Origin: JBFXJF01 sp050175155
GTDB taxonomy: Bacteria; Bacillota; Bacilli; Tepidibacillales; Tepidibacillaceae
Reading direction: 5' to 3'
Assembly (NCBI GenBank): GCA_050175155.1
Contig: JBFXJF010000003.1
Coordinates: forward strand, 1-64,000
Length of the DNA: 64,000 nucleotides
Shown: positions 19,008 through 27,168 of the stretch, piece after piece
How the letters are laid out: the number at the start of each line of letters is the position of its first letter
Numbering within the stretch: the stretch's first letter is position 1
Position numbers and translations under genes: made by a program
The notes under the pieces: generated by a model
Told to the model about the DNA's origin: nothing
Database searches by the model: none
Seen by the model: the letters and a program-made list of their open reading frames with translations, nothing else

Positions 19008-19899
19008 ATGAAGCACCAACCTTCTCAATAAAAATATCATTTAAAGATGGCTCTTCTAGCGAAAACTTAGTAATAGTGCCTTTTGAAATAATATCCTTAA
19101 GTATGTCTTGCAAAATCCTAGAGTCAGTTACTTGTATTATATAGCCTTGATTTATTTTTTTAATCTTAGAAACTTCGTTTAAATTGTTTAGGTAATCTAA
19201 TTCCAAATCGGTATGAATAATAATATTTTTCTTTCTATAAGTGCTTTTTATTTCTTGTAAATTTCCTTGAAGTATTGGGTTTCCATGATGTAAAATACAT
19301 AAATTCTCACATAATTCTTCAACATGCTCCATGCGGTGGCTTGAAAAAACAATAGTTGTACCTTGCTTAGCTATTGAGACAACAGCATCTTTAAGCAATT
19401 CAACATTAACGGGATCTAAACCACTAAAAGGTTCATCTAATAATAACAATTTTGGTGAATTTATTATTGAAGTAATAAACTGAATTTTTTGCTGATTTCC
19501 TTTAGAAAGTTCTTCTAGTTTTCTGTTTAGATATTCGGAGATATGAAATTGATCGAGCCAATATTCGAGTTTTTCATTAATTGCTTGTTTGTTCATTCCG
19601 CGCAACTGTCCAAAATAAAGAAGTTGTTCCTTCACTGTTAATTTAGGATATAAACCTCTCTCCTCAGGTAGGTAACCAACTTGATTGCTAAAAGAATAAT
19701 CAATCGGATGTCCATCCCAACTAATTTTACCTAGATTAGGAGAAAGTAAACCAAGTATCAGTCGAAACATAGTTGTTTTTCCAGCACCATTTGCTCCTAA
19801 AAAACCATAAATTTGATTTTGGGGAATATCCAAACTTAGGTTATTAATAGCAATGGTTTTACCAAAAGTTCTTGTTACACTCTCGATTTTTAAAGTCAT
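19000..19899 (-). CDS. ABC transporter ATP-binding protein, NatA type
   Basis: 299 residues with Walker A GANGAGKTT near residue 34, a Q-loop, the signature LSKGNQQK near residue 136, Walker B LLLLDEPFSGLDP and a switch His. The C-terminal DUF4162-like extension is typical of NatA/CcmA export ATPases. ATG 19899 has AAAGGAG upstream. It powers the overlapping downstream permease. The pair lies on the minus strand between dinG and ypmA, so it interrupts a neighbourhood otherwise conserved in Bacillus. Confidence 0.92.
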   Translation of the reverse strand: MTLKIESVTRTFGKTIAINNLSLDIPQNQIYGFLGANGAGKTTMFRLILGLLSPNLGKISWDGHPIDYSFSNQVGYLPEERGLYPKLTVKEQLLYFGQLRGMNKQAINEKLEYWLDQFHISEYLNRKLEELSKGNQQKIQFITSIINSPKLLLLDEPFSGLDPVNVELLKDAVVSIAKQGTTIVFSSHRMEHVEELCENLCILHHGNPILQGNLQEIKSTYRKKNIIIHTDLELDYLNNLNEVSKIKKINQGYIIQVTDSRILQDILKDIISKGTITKFSLEEPSLNDIFIEKVGASYE

Positions 19900-20029
19900 A
19901 TTATGATACTCCTTTCTCTATATGATATAATTATAATTATTGTACCAAAAAATTAACATAAACAATCTATATACGTAATTATTTTATCTAATGTTTCATT
20001 AATATGTTATAAGGAGACTTTGAGTCAAA

Positions 20030-21322
20030 ATGCGTTCAATAGTGATTAATGCCTTAATTATAACAGTAAATTCCAAGCAAGAAATTTTTAAAGACGGTTG
20101 CATGATTTTTGAAGATGATATTATTACTTATGTAGGTAATAAAGTTGAAGTAGATTCAAATATTGATAATGTAATCGATGCCAAGGGTAATATAATAATA
20201 CCTGGGCTAATTAATACGCATGGTCACTCTCCTATGACCCTATTAAGGGGGTATGCTGATGACTTATCTTTGCAAGAATGGCTAGAAAAGAAAATATGGC
20301 CTATTGAAAGTAAATTTAAGGAAGAAGAGATTGCGTGGGGATCACAATTAGCAATAATTGAAATGCTAAAGAATGGTATTACTACCTTTTCCGATATGTA
20401 TATATATATGGATGCTGTTGCCGAGAACGTTTTAAAGGCTGGAATTAGAGCCACATTATCTCGTAGTATTATCGAAAATGGGAATGAGGAAGAAAAAAGG
20501 CAGAAGTTAAAAGAAGCTGCAATATTTACAAAAAATTGGAATAATAAAGCGGATGGAAGAATAACGACAATGATGGCACCGCACTCAATTTATACTTGTT
20601 CCTCTAATTATATTAAAGAGATAGTTAATATCGCTAAGGATTTGGGTGTTCCCATTCAAATGCATATTGCAGAAAACGATTTTGAAGTAAAGAAAAGTTT
20701 TGAGGATTATGGATATAGTCCAATCAAACATCTTGAAAGTCTTGGAGTGTTTGATAATCCAACTTTAGTTGCTCATGCAGTTATTACAGATACAGATGAT
20801 CTAAATATTTTAAAAAATAACAATGTTAATGTATCACATAATCTAGGAAGTAATCTTAAGCTAGGGAGTGGAATTGCATGCATTAATGAGATGTTGGAAC
20901 TAGGAATTTGTGTATCATTGGGAACGGATGGTGCTGCAAGTAATAACAATTTAGATATTATTGAAGAAATGAGATTAGCAGCATTAATACATAAAGGATA
21001 TAATAAGAATCCTAAATTGATTCCTGCGGAGACATCATTGAAAATGGGTACGATATATGGAGCAAAATCATTGTTTCTTGAGCATTTAACAGGTTCTTTG
21101 GAAATTGGTAAAAAAGCGGACTTTGTAATTATAGATACTAACCAAGCTCATTTTTATCCAATGTTTAATCCGGTTTCACAAATAGTCTATTCAGCTTCTG
21201 GGCATGATATAAATGATGTATTTATTAATGGAGTTCAAGTTATTAAAAATAAAGAAATACTAACCTTAGATGAAGAAAAAATATATTCTGAAGTTAAAAA
21301 GGTAACTAAAAATTGGAAATAA
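20030..21322 (+). CDS. mtaD: 5-methylthioadenosine / S-adenosylhomocysteine deaminase
   Basis: A 430-residue amidohydrolase. The metal-binding NTHGHSP (HxH) lies near residue 62, followed by MAPHSIYTC, a QMHIAEN motif, VAHAV and the catalytic GTDGAASNN motif. These are hallmarks of the MtaD/SsnA/TrzN group, and the overall best fit is MTA/SAH deaminase, which removes ammonia from the nucleoside by-products of SAM metabolism. Start ATG 20030 follows AAGGAGA. A monocistronic unit. Substrate specificity within this amidohydrolase group is inferred. Confidence 0.85.
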   Translation: MRSIVINALIITVNSKQEIFKDGCMIFEDDIITYVGNKVEVDSNIDNVIDAKGNIIIPGLINTHGHSPMTLLRGYADDLSLQEWLEKKIWPIESKFKEEEIAWGSQLAIIEMLKNGITTFSDMYIYMDAVAENVLKAGIRATLSRSIIENGNEEEKRQKLKEAAIFTKNWNNKADGRITTMMAPHSIYTCSSNYIKEIVNIAKDLGVPIQMHIAENDFEVKKSFEDYGYSPIKHLESLGVFDNPTLVAHAVITDTDDLNILKNNNVNVSHNLGSNLKLGSGIACINEMLELGICVSLGTDGAASNNNLDIIEEMRLAALIHKGYNKNPKLIPAETSLKMGTIYGAKSLFLEHLTGSLEIGKKADFVIIDTNQAHFYPMFNPVSQIVYSASGHDINDVFINGVQVIKNKEILTLDEEKIYSEVKKVTKNWK

Positions 21323-21326
21323 AGAA

Positions 21327-21349
21327 GCCTGCATCTTCTTTTTGCAGGC
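21327..21349. terminator. Short hairpin after mtaD, possible terminator
   Basis: Perfect 7-bp GC-rich stem (arms 21327-21333 and 21343-21349) right after the mtaD stop. The T-run on the plus side is poor. On the minus side a T-rich tail follows, so it may serve the minus-strand small ORF as well. Confidence 0.5.
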
Positions 21350-21409
21350 AAATTAAAGAATTTTGGGGTATAGAAGTAAAAGTGTTTATTAATAATAATT
21401 AATTAATAT

Positions 21410-21583
21410 TTAATCGGAAAATAAGTTTTCTTTCATTCGAAATTCTGGGAGCATTTCGGTTTCCGATTCTGAAATAAAAAGATCCTGATTAATTGTAAAC
21501 CAAAAAGAAATTTCGTGTTTATTGATTTTTTTAGTCGGGTAAATATTTATTGGTGATTTAAGACCTTTGGAGATGCAGTTCAG
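21410..21583 (-). CDS. Candidate small protein of 57 residues, CTG start, unknown family
   Basis: On the minus strand a near-perfect 12-nt Shine-Dalgarno (complement of 21587-21598, AAGGAGGTGATT) is followed at ideal spacing by CTG 21583, which opens 57 codons to TAA 21412-21410. An in-frame TAA sits immediately before the CTG, so no other upstream start is possible. The product has a normal protein composition with a GLKSPINIYP segment, a SFWFTINQDLFISESE segment and an acidic tail. I recognise no family. CTG starts are rare, so the ORF could be coincidental, but the ribosome site is unusually strong. A frameshift just after the ribosome site is an alternative. Confidence 0.4.
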   Translation of the reverse strand: MNCISKGLKSPINIYPTKKINKHEISFWFTINQDLFISESETEMLPEFRMKENLFSD

Positions 21584-21713
21584 TTAAATCACCTCCTTAA
21601 GGTATTATTATTATTATCTCCTCAAATTCTCAAGACAAACAAACAGATTTTTCCGTTACCTAAGTAAGTGGATATAGCAAACTAAAAACAAATATTTTTT
21701 TTACTACAAATTT

Positions 21714-21737
21714 AAACTTCTAAATGAAGTTTTTTTA
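21714..21737 (+). terminator. Small intrinsic terminator upstream of ypmA
   Basis: A 7-bp perfect stem (21714-21720 with 21726-21732), a 5-nt loop and a run of T. It would stop read-through from mtaD before the ypmA promoter. Confidence 0.6.
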
Positions 21738-21756
21738 TTTTATTTAATTTTTATTG

Positions 21757-21762
21757 TATAAT
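21757..21762 (+). promoter_or_regulatory. Candidate -10 element for ypmA-ypmB
   Basis: A perfect TATAAT 30 bp upstream of the ypmA start, following a T-rich tract; no strong -35 hexamer is visible at 17 bp. Confidence 0.4.
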
Positions 21763-21791
21763 GTTTAGAGAAAATTAAAAGGATGGTTAAA

Positions 21792-21956
21792 ATGGGAATC
21801 GAATTGATTACAAAAATACAAATAACACAATCACCTGAGCTCTACAAAATTGTAGATATTTTAAACAAAACATTAAAACATGATGATTTAATGTTTGGAT
21901 TGGCCAAAGACTCTCAAGACTCCGACCTCATGGTTTTCAGCATATATAGAACATAA
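21792..21956 (+). CDS. ypmA: YpmA-like small protein (DUF4264)
   Basis: 54 residues, too short for a typical ORF cutoff. It reads SPELYKIVDILNKTLK then DLMFGLAKD and ends FSIYRT, matching my memory of the YpmA/DUF4264 family of Bacillus, which lies between dinG and ypmB as here. The function is unknown. The ATG at 21792 is preceded by AAAAGGATGG at a suitable distance. ypmB follows 30 bp later, so the two are likely co-transcribed. Confidence 0.85.
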   Translation: MGIELITKIQITQSPELYKIVDILNKTLKHDDLMFGLAKDSQDSDLMVFSIYRT

Positions 21957-21986
21957 TAGATAAAATAAACAAAAGACGGGGATAAA

Positions 21987-22469
21987 ATGAAAAAATTACT
22001 TATATTTGGTACTATTATTATTTTACTTGTCACTTTCTTGGTGTTTTTATTTTTTTATTCTGTATGGTCTAAGGAACAAGCTATTGAAAAACAAATGGTA
22101 AGCGAAGCATATGAAAAAGTACCGGCTTTATACAAGGTCGAAGATATTGATTATTTTTCAGGTGATAAACATTATTATTTTATTCGAGGGAAAAGTATTG
22201 CTGGTAATGATTTGTTAGTATGGATAAATAAAGAGGAAGTCCATTTTACTTATCTTTTTGATTGGGTTACAAAGGATGAAATTATAAATAAGGTTTTGGA
22301 ATATGATCAAAAATTAATAGTAAAAAGGATAACAATGGGTCTTAATTTTGAAGGGATACCCATTTATGAAGTATTGTTCACTGATGATGAAGGCAGACTC
22401 GGATATCAATACTATAAAATAGAAACGGGCGAACTTATTAAAACCTACAAGTTAGGCAAGTTAAGATAA
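21987..22469 (+). CDS. ypmB: YpmB-like membrane-anchored protein (DUF5590/PepSY-like)
   Basis: 160 residues: one N-terminal membrane helix (about residues 4-26), then an extracytoplasmic domain with repeated WINKEEVHF and YYKIETGELI elements of the cell-wall-associated DUF5590 fold. Position directly after ypmA matches the conserved Bacillus order. No enzymatic motif is visible. A strong intrinsic terminator follows, which separates it from the inserted protease genes. Confidence 0.8.
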   Translation: MKKLLIFGTIIILLVTFLVFLFFYSVWSKEQAIEKQMVSEAYEKVPALYKVEDIDYFSGDKHYYFIRGKSIAGNDLLVWINKEEVHFTYLFDWVTKDEIINKVLEYDQKLIVKRITMGLNFEGIPIYEVLFTDDEGRLGYQYYKIETGELIKTYKLGKLR

Positions 22470-22475
22470 AAACAT

Positions 22476-22522
22476 AAACTCGATTTACAACAAATTATAT
22501 CCTTGTTGTGAATCGAGTTTTT
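22476..22522 (+). terminator. Intrinsic terminator after ypmB
   Basis: A long stem with arms at about 22476-22494 and 22503-22520, one mismatch, followed by a T-run. Ends the ypmA-ypmB transcript. Confidence 0.85.
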
Positions 22523-22561
22523 TAATCCCATCAATTACTAAGATATCAAATGCATAAAATA

Positions 22562-22570
22562 TGATATACT
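22562..22570 (+). promoter_or_regulatory. Candidate extended -10 promoter for the protease pair
   Basis: TGATATACT at 22562-22570, an extended -10, lies about 40 bp before the 179-residue protein gene and just after the ypmB terminator. The -35 is weak. Confidence 0.45.
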
Positions 22571-22609
22571 CAGATATATACTTTTTTATACAGGAAGGGG
22601 CATAAATAT

Positions 22610-23149
22610 ATGTTAAAAGATATTAAATGGTCTATGGTTCTAATTTTTATGTCTGTTTCCTTGATAATTTTATTTGGCGGTTGGTATTTATATCAAGAGA
22701 ATAACATTAAAGAACCAATTACAAACAGTATAAATGATATTACAGGTGTCACTGTTGATGAAATAAAGTTAGATATAAACGAAATTGAACTTAATCTAAC
22801 TTTAGAAAAGATTGATAAACTTCAAGTTACTTATAATAGCATACTAAATAAACTTCAACCGTATCTTAACAACAGAGATTTAACAATTAATATTAATAGT
22901 AATCCAAGCGATGACATATTAGAAGCCTGGAGTAATTCATATTTTTCCATAGCGGAAGCAATTGAACTGAAAAATTTTAGTCTTATTCCTGAAACAGTTT
23001 TAGAGTTGAAAAAAGATTATTCCCTCGACCAAGCCATCTGTACAATGGACAATCAAAATATATATATAAAATTGCAGCAAGGCGAATCATCTTTATATAT
23101 CGTAATTAATACATCTGGAAATGGCGTGGAGGTGAACTCCTTTGGTTAA
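22610..23149 (+). CDS. Hypothetical membrane-anchored protein, partner of the FtsH-like protease
   Basis: 179 residues, no family recognised. One N-terminal membrane helix (about residues 9-27), then a soluble region that is helical up to residue 90 (DEIKLDINEIELNLTLEKID) and mixed afterwards, ending in a strand-rich part (NIYIKLQQ, SLYIVIN). The topology suggests most of it lies outside the membrane. Its last codons overlap the TTG start of the FtsH-like gene by 8 bp, so the two are translationally coupled. That suggests a joint function, for example as an adaptor or as the extracytoplasmic part that the short protease lacks. Confidence 0.75.
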   Translation: MLKDIKWSMVLIFMSVSLIILFGGWYLYQENNIKEPITNSINDITGVTVDEIKLDINEIELNLTLEKIDKLQVTYNSILNKLQPYLNNRDLTININSNPSDDILEAWSNSYFSIAEAIELKNFSLIPETVLELKKDYSLDQAICTMDNQNIYIKLQQGESSLYIVINTSGNGVEVNSFG

Positions 23150-24638
23150 AAATATTCTTTTAGGAGCTATAATTGCTTTAACTATATTTATGATTTTTCT
23201 AGGATTAGAGTTAGCTCCAATATTTTTTGGCCTGCTTATTCTCGGGGTTGTATACTATTTACTTATCAATAGAAAAGGTGGGCTAACAGCAAAAAATTCG
23301 GATATTGGTAAAAATAACAAAGCAAGTTCTAATCAAAATATTAGTTTTGAGGATATCGGTGGACTACAAAGGGTAAAACAAGAATTAACTGAGTCATTAG
23401 ATTTTTTGAAATATCATAAAGAATATAGTCAGTATGGTATTAGACCTATTAAAGGAATACTATTAGACGGACCTCCAGGCACAGGGAAGACATTATTAGC
23501 AAAAGCTGCTGCAAATTATACTGACTCAGTTTTTATTGCTACGTCAGGAAGCGAATTCGTAGAAATGTATGTGGGTGTTGGTGCTCAAAGGGTTAGACAA
23601 TTGTTCAATGATGCTAGGGCATTGGCTAGGAAGAATAAAAAGGATACTGCAATTGTTTTCATAGATGAAATTGAAGTGATTGGCGGAAAAAGAGACAATA
23701 AAAGCATGCGTGAATATGATCAAACTTTAAATCAACTTCTTACTGAAATGGATGGTATAAAATCTGATGCTAAGCCCAAAATTTTTGTTATGGCAGCAAC
23801 TAATAGAAAGGATATGCTTGATTCAGCTTTAATTCGACCAGGGAGATTTGATAGAAATATTACTGTGGATCTACCAGATAAAACAGCAAGAAAAAGCATA
23901 TTAGAAATTCATACAGCTAAGAAGCCATATTCTAAAGAAGTTGATTTCGATCAAATTGCCCAAGAAACATATGGCTTTTCGGGTGCACAGCTAGAAAGCG
24001 TTGCAAACGAAGCAGCTATATATGCTTTTAGAAAAAAAGAAAAGATAATAACTAATGAACATTTTTCGAAAGCTATCGATAAAATTTTAATGGGGGAACA
24101 GATTGATAAAGAAGCATCAAAAACTGAGAAGAAACGAGTAGCCATACATGAACTGGGACATGCCTTTGTGGCTGAAAAGGTAAAACCAGGTTCTGTATCG
24201 CAAATAGTTTTACGTCCTCGAGGAAAAGCATTAGGATATGTACGTCATAATCCAGAAGAAGATATATATTTGCACACGAGGGAATTAATAGAAGAACAAA
24301 TTATGATAGCACTTGGAGGTTCGGTTGCTGAAGAAGTTTTTTATGGTTGTAGAAGTACTGGCTCAAAGAATGATTTTGAACAGGCATTGAATCTGGTTAA
24401 TTATATGCTAGAAGCAGGTTTAACATCATTGGGAATAGTAAATGCTAATAATATTTCTAAAAAGAAAATTGAAGAAGAAAGTCAATTAATTTTATCTGAA
24501 TTATTATTAAAAACTAGGAGTTTAATTGAACCTAACAAATTAGTTATTGAGGGTGTATTGGGATATATTGAAAAGGAAGAGTCTATAAGTGGGCAGATGT
24601 TTAGAGTTATGATAAATAATTTAAGTGAGATTAAGTAA
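23142..24638 (+). CDS. Compact FtsH-like AAA+ zinc metalloprotease
   Basis: 498 residues, TTG start behind GGAGGTG. Two adjacent hydrophobic segments in the first 43 residues precede the AAA+ module: Walker A GPPGTGKT at 110-117, Walker B IVFIDEIE, second region of homology RPGRFDR. The M41 peptidase domain follows, with HELGH at 336-340 and a third ligand Asp at 411 in STGSKNDFEQ. Canonical FtsH is about 600-650 residues with a roughly 70-residue extracytoplasmic domain between the helices; that domain is absent here, and the C-terminus is shorter. So this is an FtsH paralogue, not the housekeeping FtsH. Coupled to the upstream membrane protein. Confidence 0.88.
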   Translation: MVKNILLGAIIALTIFMIFLGLELAPIFFGLLILGVVYYLLINRKGGLTAKNSDIGKNNKASSNQNISFEDIGGLQRVKQELTESLDFLKYHKEYSQYGIRPIKGILLDGPPGTGKTLLAKAAANYTDSVFIATSGSEFVEMYVGVGAQRVRQLFNDARALARKNKKDTAIVFIDEIEVIGGKRDNKSMREYDQTLNQLLTEMDGIKSDAKPKIFVMAATNRKDMLDSALIRPGRFDRNITVDLPDKTARKSILEIHTAKKPYSKEVDFDQIAQETYGFSGAQLESVANEAAIYAFRKKEKIITNEHFSKAIDKILMGEQIDKEASKTEKKRVAIHELGHAFVAEKVKPGSVSQIVLRPRGKALGYVRHNPEEDIYLHTRELIEEQIMIALGGSVAEEVFYGCRSTGSKNDFEQALNLVNYMLEAGLTSLGIVNANNISKKKIEEESQLILSELLLKTRSLIEPNKLVIEGVLGYIEKEESISGQMFRVMINNLSEIK

Positions 24639-24668
24639 GCCAACAATTCCCACTTGGCTTACTTTTTT
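24635..24668 (+). terminator. Intrinsic terminator after the FtsH-like gene
   Basis: A perfect 9-bp stem (24635-24643 with 24654-24662), a 10-nt loop and six Ts. The stem overlaps the stop codon of the gene. Confidence 0.9.
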
Positions 24669-24729
24669 ATCTATTGTAATCTGAATTTTAAATTTAAGTT
24701 TTCTAAACTACAACTGGAAAGGTTAAATT

Positions 24730-25926
24730 ATGATAATATTAGTTCTTAACTGCGGAAGCTCCTCAATTAAATGCAAATTATATAATATGAATGACGAGTC
24801 AGAGCTAGCTTCATGTAAAATTGAGTTAATTGGTACAAAAAAAGCAAAGTTAACTTATAGTACGGAAAATAAAACGATTAAGTTCACGTTTCAATATCAT
24901 GATTATTATTCGGTAGTTAAGGAAATATTTAATTGTTTATACCATCAAGAATATGGAGTTATTTTAGACAATATTAAAATTGTAGCTGTTGGTCATAGAA
25001 TAGTGCACGGTGGTGATTTTTTCTCTAATACCGTCTTGGTTACTAAATATGTGAAAAAAATAATTAATGATGCAATTGAGTTAGCACCTCTACATAATCC
25101 AGCCCACCTCTCAGGCATAGAAGCAATCGAAAGACTTCTTCCTGGTACTCCAAACGTAGCTGTTTTTGATACAGCTTTTCATCAAACAATGGCGGCAGAA
25201 GTTTTTATGTACCCAATCCCTAAGATGCTGTACACTAAACATAAGATTAGAAAATATGGTGCCCATGGGACGTCTCATAAGTATGTATCTATCAAAGCGG
25301 CTGAATTTCTAAATAGAAAGTTAGAGGATTTAAAAATTATTTCTTGCCATATAGGTAATGGTGTGAGTATTACAGCAATTAATAATGGTAAATCTGTTGA
25401 TACTAGCATGGGATTAACCCCGCTTGAAGGATTAATGATGGGTACAAGAAGTGGGGATATTGACCCTGCAGTTATTCCTTATGTAATGAGTAAAGAAAAT
25501 TTAAGCTTAAAAGAAGTTATTAAAATGTTGAATACAGCTAGTGGATTAATTGGAATCTCCGGTTTTAGTAGTGATATGAGAGATATTGAGGAAAACATCG
25601 ATAACAACGATAATTGTAAACTTGCTATTGAAATGTATGAATATAGACTACGTAAGTATATTGGTTCTTATATAGCAGTAATGAATGGAGTGGACGTAAT
25701 TATCTTTACTGCCGGGGTAGGAGAAAACTCAGTAATGTTAAGGGAGAAACTTATAAAAAATCTAAATTACTTTGGTGCGGAAATTGATATAGAAGCAAAT
25801 AAATTAAATTTTAATCATGTTAGAAGAATAAGTTCATTAAATTCCAAGATAGAAATTTTAGTTATTCCAACAAATGAAGAATTAATGATTGCAAGAGAGA
25901 CATTAACAATAGTAAAATCAACTTAA
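24730..25926 (+). CDS. ackA: Acetate kinase
   Basis: 398 residues of the acetate/propionate kinase family. The N-terminus VLNCGSSSIKCKLY carries the phosphate-binding N and S. VGHRIVHGG, PLHNPAHL, FDTAFHQTM, HGTSHKYV, SCHIGNGVSI, DTSMGLTPLEGLMMGTRSGDIDP and FTAGVGENS motifs follow in order. It makes ATP and acetate from acetyl-phosphate in overflow or fermentative metabolism. Start ATG 24730 follows GGAAAGG. No phosphotransacetylase is adjacent. The usual Bacillus dinG-dnaD region does not contain ackA, so this is a local rearrangement. Confidence 0.96.
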   Translation: MIILVLNCGSSSIKCKLYNMNDESELASCKIELIGTKKAKLTYSTENKTIKFTFQYHDYYSVVKEIFNCLYHQEYGVILDNIKIVAVGHRIVHGGDFFSNTVLVTKYVKKIINDAIELAPLHNPAHLSGIEAIERLLPGTPNVAVFDTAFHQTMAAEVFMYPIPKMLYTKHKIRKYGAHGTSHKYVSIKAAEFLNRKLEDLKIISCHIGNGVSITAINNGKSVDTSMGLTPLEGLMMGTRSGDIDPAVIPYVMSKENLSLKEVIKMLNTASGLIGISGFSSDMRDIEENIDNNDNCKLAIEMYEYRLRKYIGSYIAVMNGVDVIIFTAGVGENSVMLREKLIKNLNYFGAEIDIEANKLNFNHVRRISSLNSKIEILVIPTNEELMIARETLTIVKST

Positions 25927-25959
25927 TGAATTTTTTATAATTAATAAGGAGGGGCCATT

Positions 25960-27135
25960 TTGTATTTAGCTCGACGCGCATTAGAGATAAATCCTTCACC
26001 GACATTAGCGATAAATGCTAAAGCTAAAGAATTAATTGGTAAAGGTATTGATATAATAGGTTTAGGGGCAGGAGAACCAGATTTTAATACACCTGAAAAT
26101 ATTATTCAAGCAGCTTATGATTCAATGAAAAAGGGACAAACAAAATATACTGCAGCAGCAGGTGTCCCTGAACTGAAACAGTCTGTTATAGATAAGTTTA
26201 AAAGGGATAATGGTTTAATTTATAATCAAAATCAAATTATTATCACAAATGGGGCCAAACACGCCTTATATAATTTCCTTCAAGCTGTTTGTAATAATGG
26301 TGATGAGGTTATCATCCCGGTTCCCTATTGGGTTAGTTACCCTGAAATGGTTAAATTGGCAGAAGGAGTGCCGGTTTATGTTGAAGGAAAGGCAGATAAT
26401 AATTACAAAATAACACCTGAACAACTTGAAAATGCAATTAGCAAAAAGACAAAGGTATTTATCATAAATTCTCCTAATAATCCTACTGGAACAATCTATA
26501 CTCATAATGAATTATTAGAAATTGCTAGAGTATGTGAGAAACACCAAATATTAATTGTTTCTGATGAGATTTATGAAAAATTAATCTACGGAAATCATGC
26601 GCATTTTAGTATTGCGAGTGTTAGTGAAGATGCTTTCGAAAGGACTACAGTTATTAACGGAGTATCTAAGCCGTATTCGATGACTGGTTGGAGAATTGGT
26701 TACGCTGCTGGTAACGCTAAAATTATTAAAACAATGGCAGATATTTCTAGTCACAGTACTTCGAATCCAGTTTCATTTGCTCAATATGGTGCTATAGAAG
26801 CGATGAATGGTCCACAAGATGAACTAATTAGGATGAAAAATGAATTTGAAAATAGAAGAAATTTTGTTCTTGAACAAATAAAGGATATAGGCGGATTTAA
26901 ACCTATAATTCCTTCTGGTGCTTTTTATGTTTTTATTGATATATCGGATATTTTAAGGGGAAAATACTCGGATGCTGATCAATGGTCAGAGGATCTCTTA
27001 GAAAAAGCGAAGGTTGCCGTTGTTCCAGGTTCAGGCTTTGGATCACCTAATTTTATTCGCTTATCATATGCAACCTCGTTAGAGCAACTTGATGAAGGCA
27101 TCAAACGAATAAAGGAATTTATTAGAACGAACTAA
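25960..27135 (+). CDS. aspB: Aspartate aminotransferase (class I, subgroup I-gamma)
   Basis: 391 residues, PLP-dependent. GLGAGEPDFNTPENI (substrate loop), NGAKHALYNF, NSPNNPTGTIY and the PLP-lysine motif NGVSKPYSMTGWRIG near residue 230 are all present. Converts aspartate and 2-oxoglutarate to oxaloacetate and glutamate. The start TTG 25960 follows AAGGAGGGG. It is 33 bp after ackA and 33 bp before asnS; the aspB-asnS-dnaD order is the Bacillus order. Confidence 0.94.
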   Translation: MYLARRALEINPSPTLAINAKAKELIGKGIDIIGLGAGEPDFNTPENIIQAAYDSMKKGQTKYTAAAGVPELKQSVIDKFKRDNGLIYNQNQIIITNGAKHALYNFLQAVCNNGDEVIIPVPYWVSYPEMVKLAEGVPVYVEGKADNNYKITPEQLENAISKKTKVFIINSPNNPTGTIYTHNELLEIARVCEKHQILIVSDEIYEKLIYGNHAHFSIASVSEDAFERTTVINGVSKPYSMTGWRIGYAAGNAKIIKTMADISSHSTSNPVSFAQYGAIEAMNGPQDELIRMKNEFENRRNFVLEQIKDIGGFKPIIPSGAFYVFIDISDILRGKYSDADQWSEDLLEKAKVAVVPGSGFGSPNFIRLSYATSLEQLDEGIKRIKEFIRTN

Positions 27136-27168
27136 GAATATTTTTTTAAAATAGTTGGAGGGAAAAAA

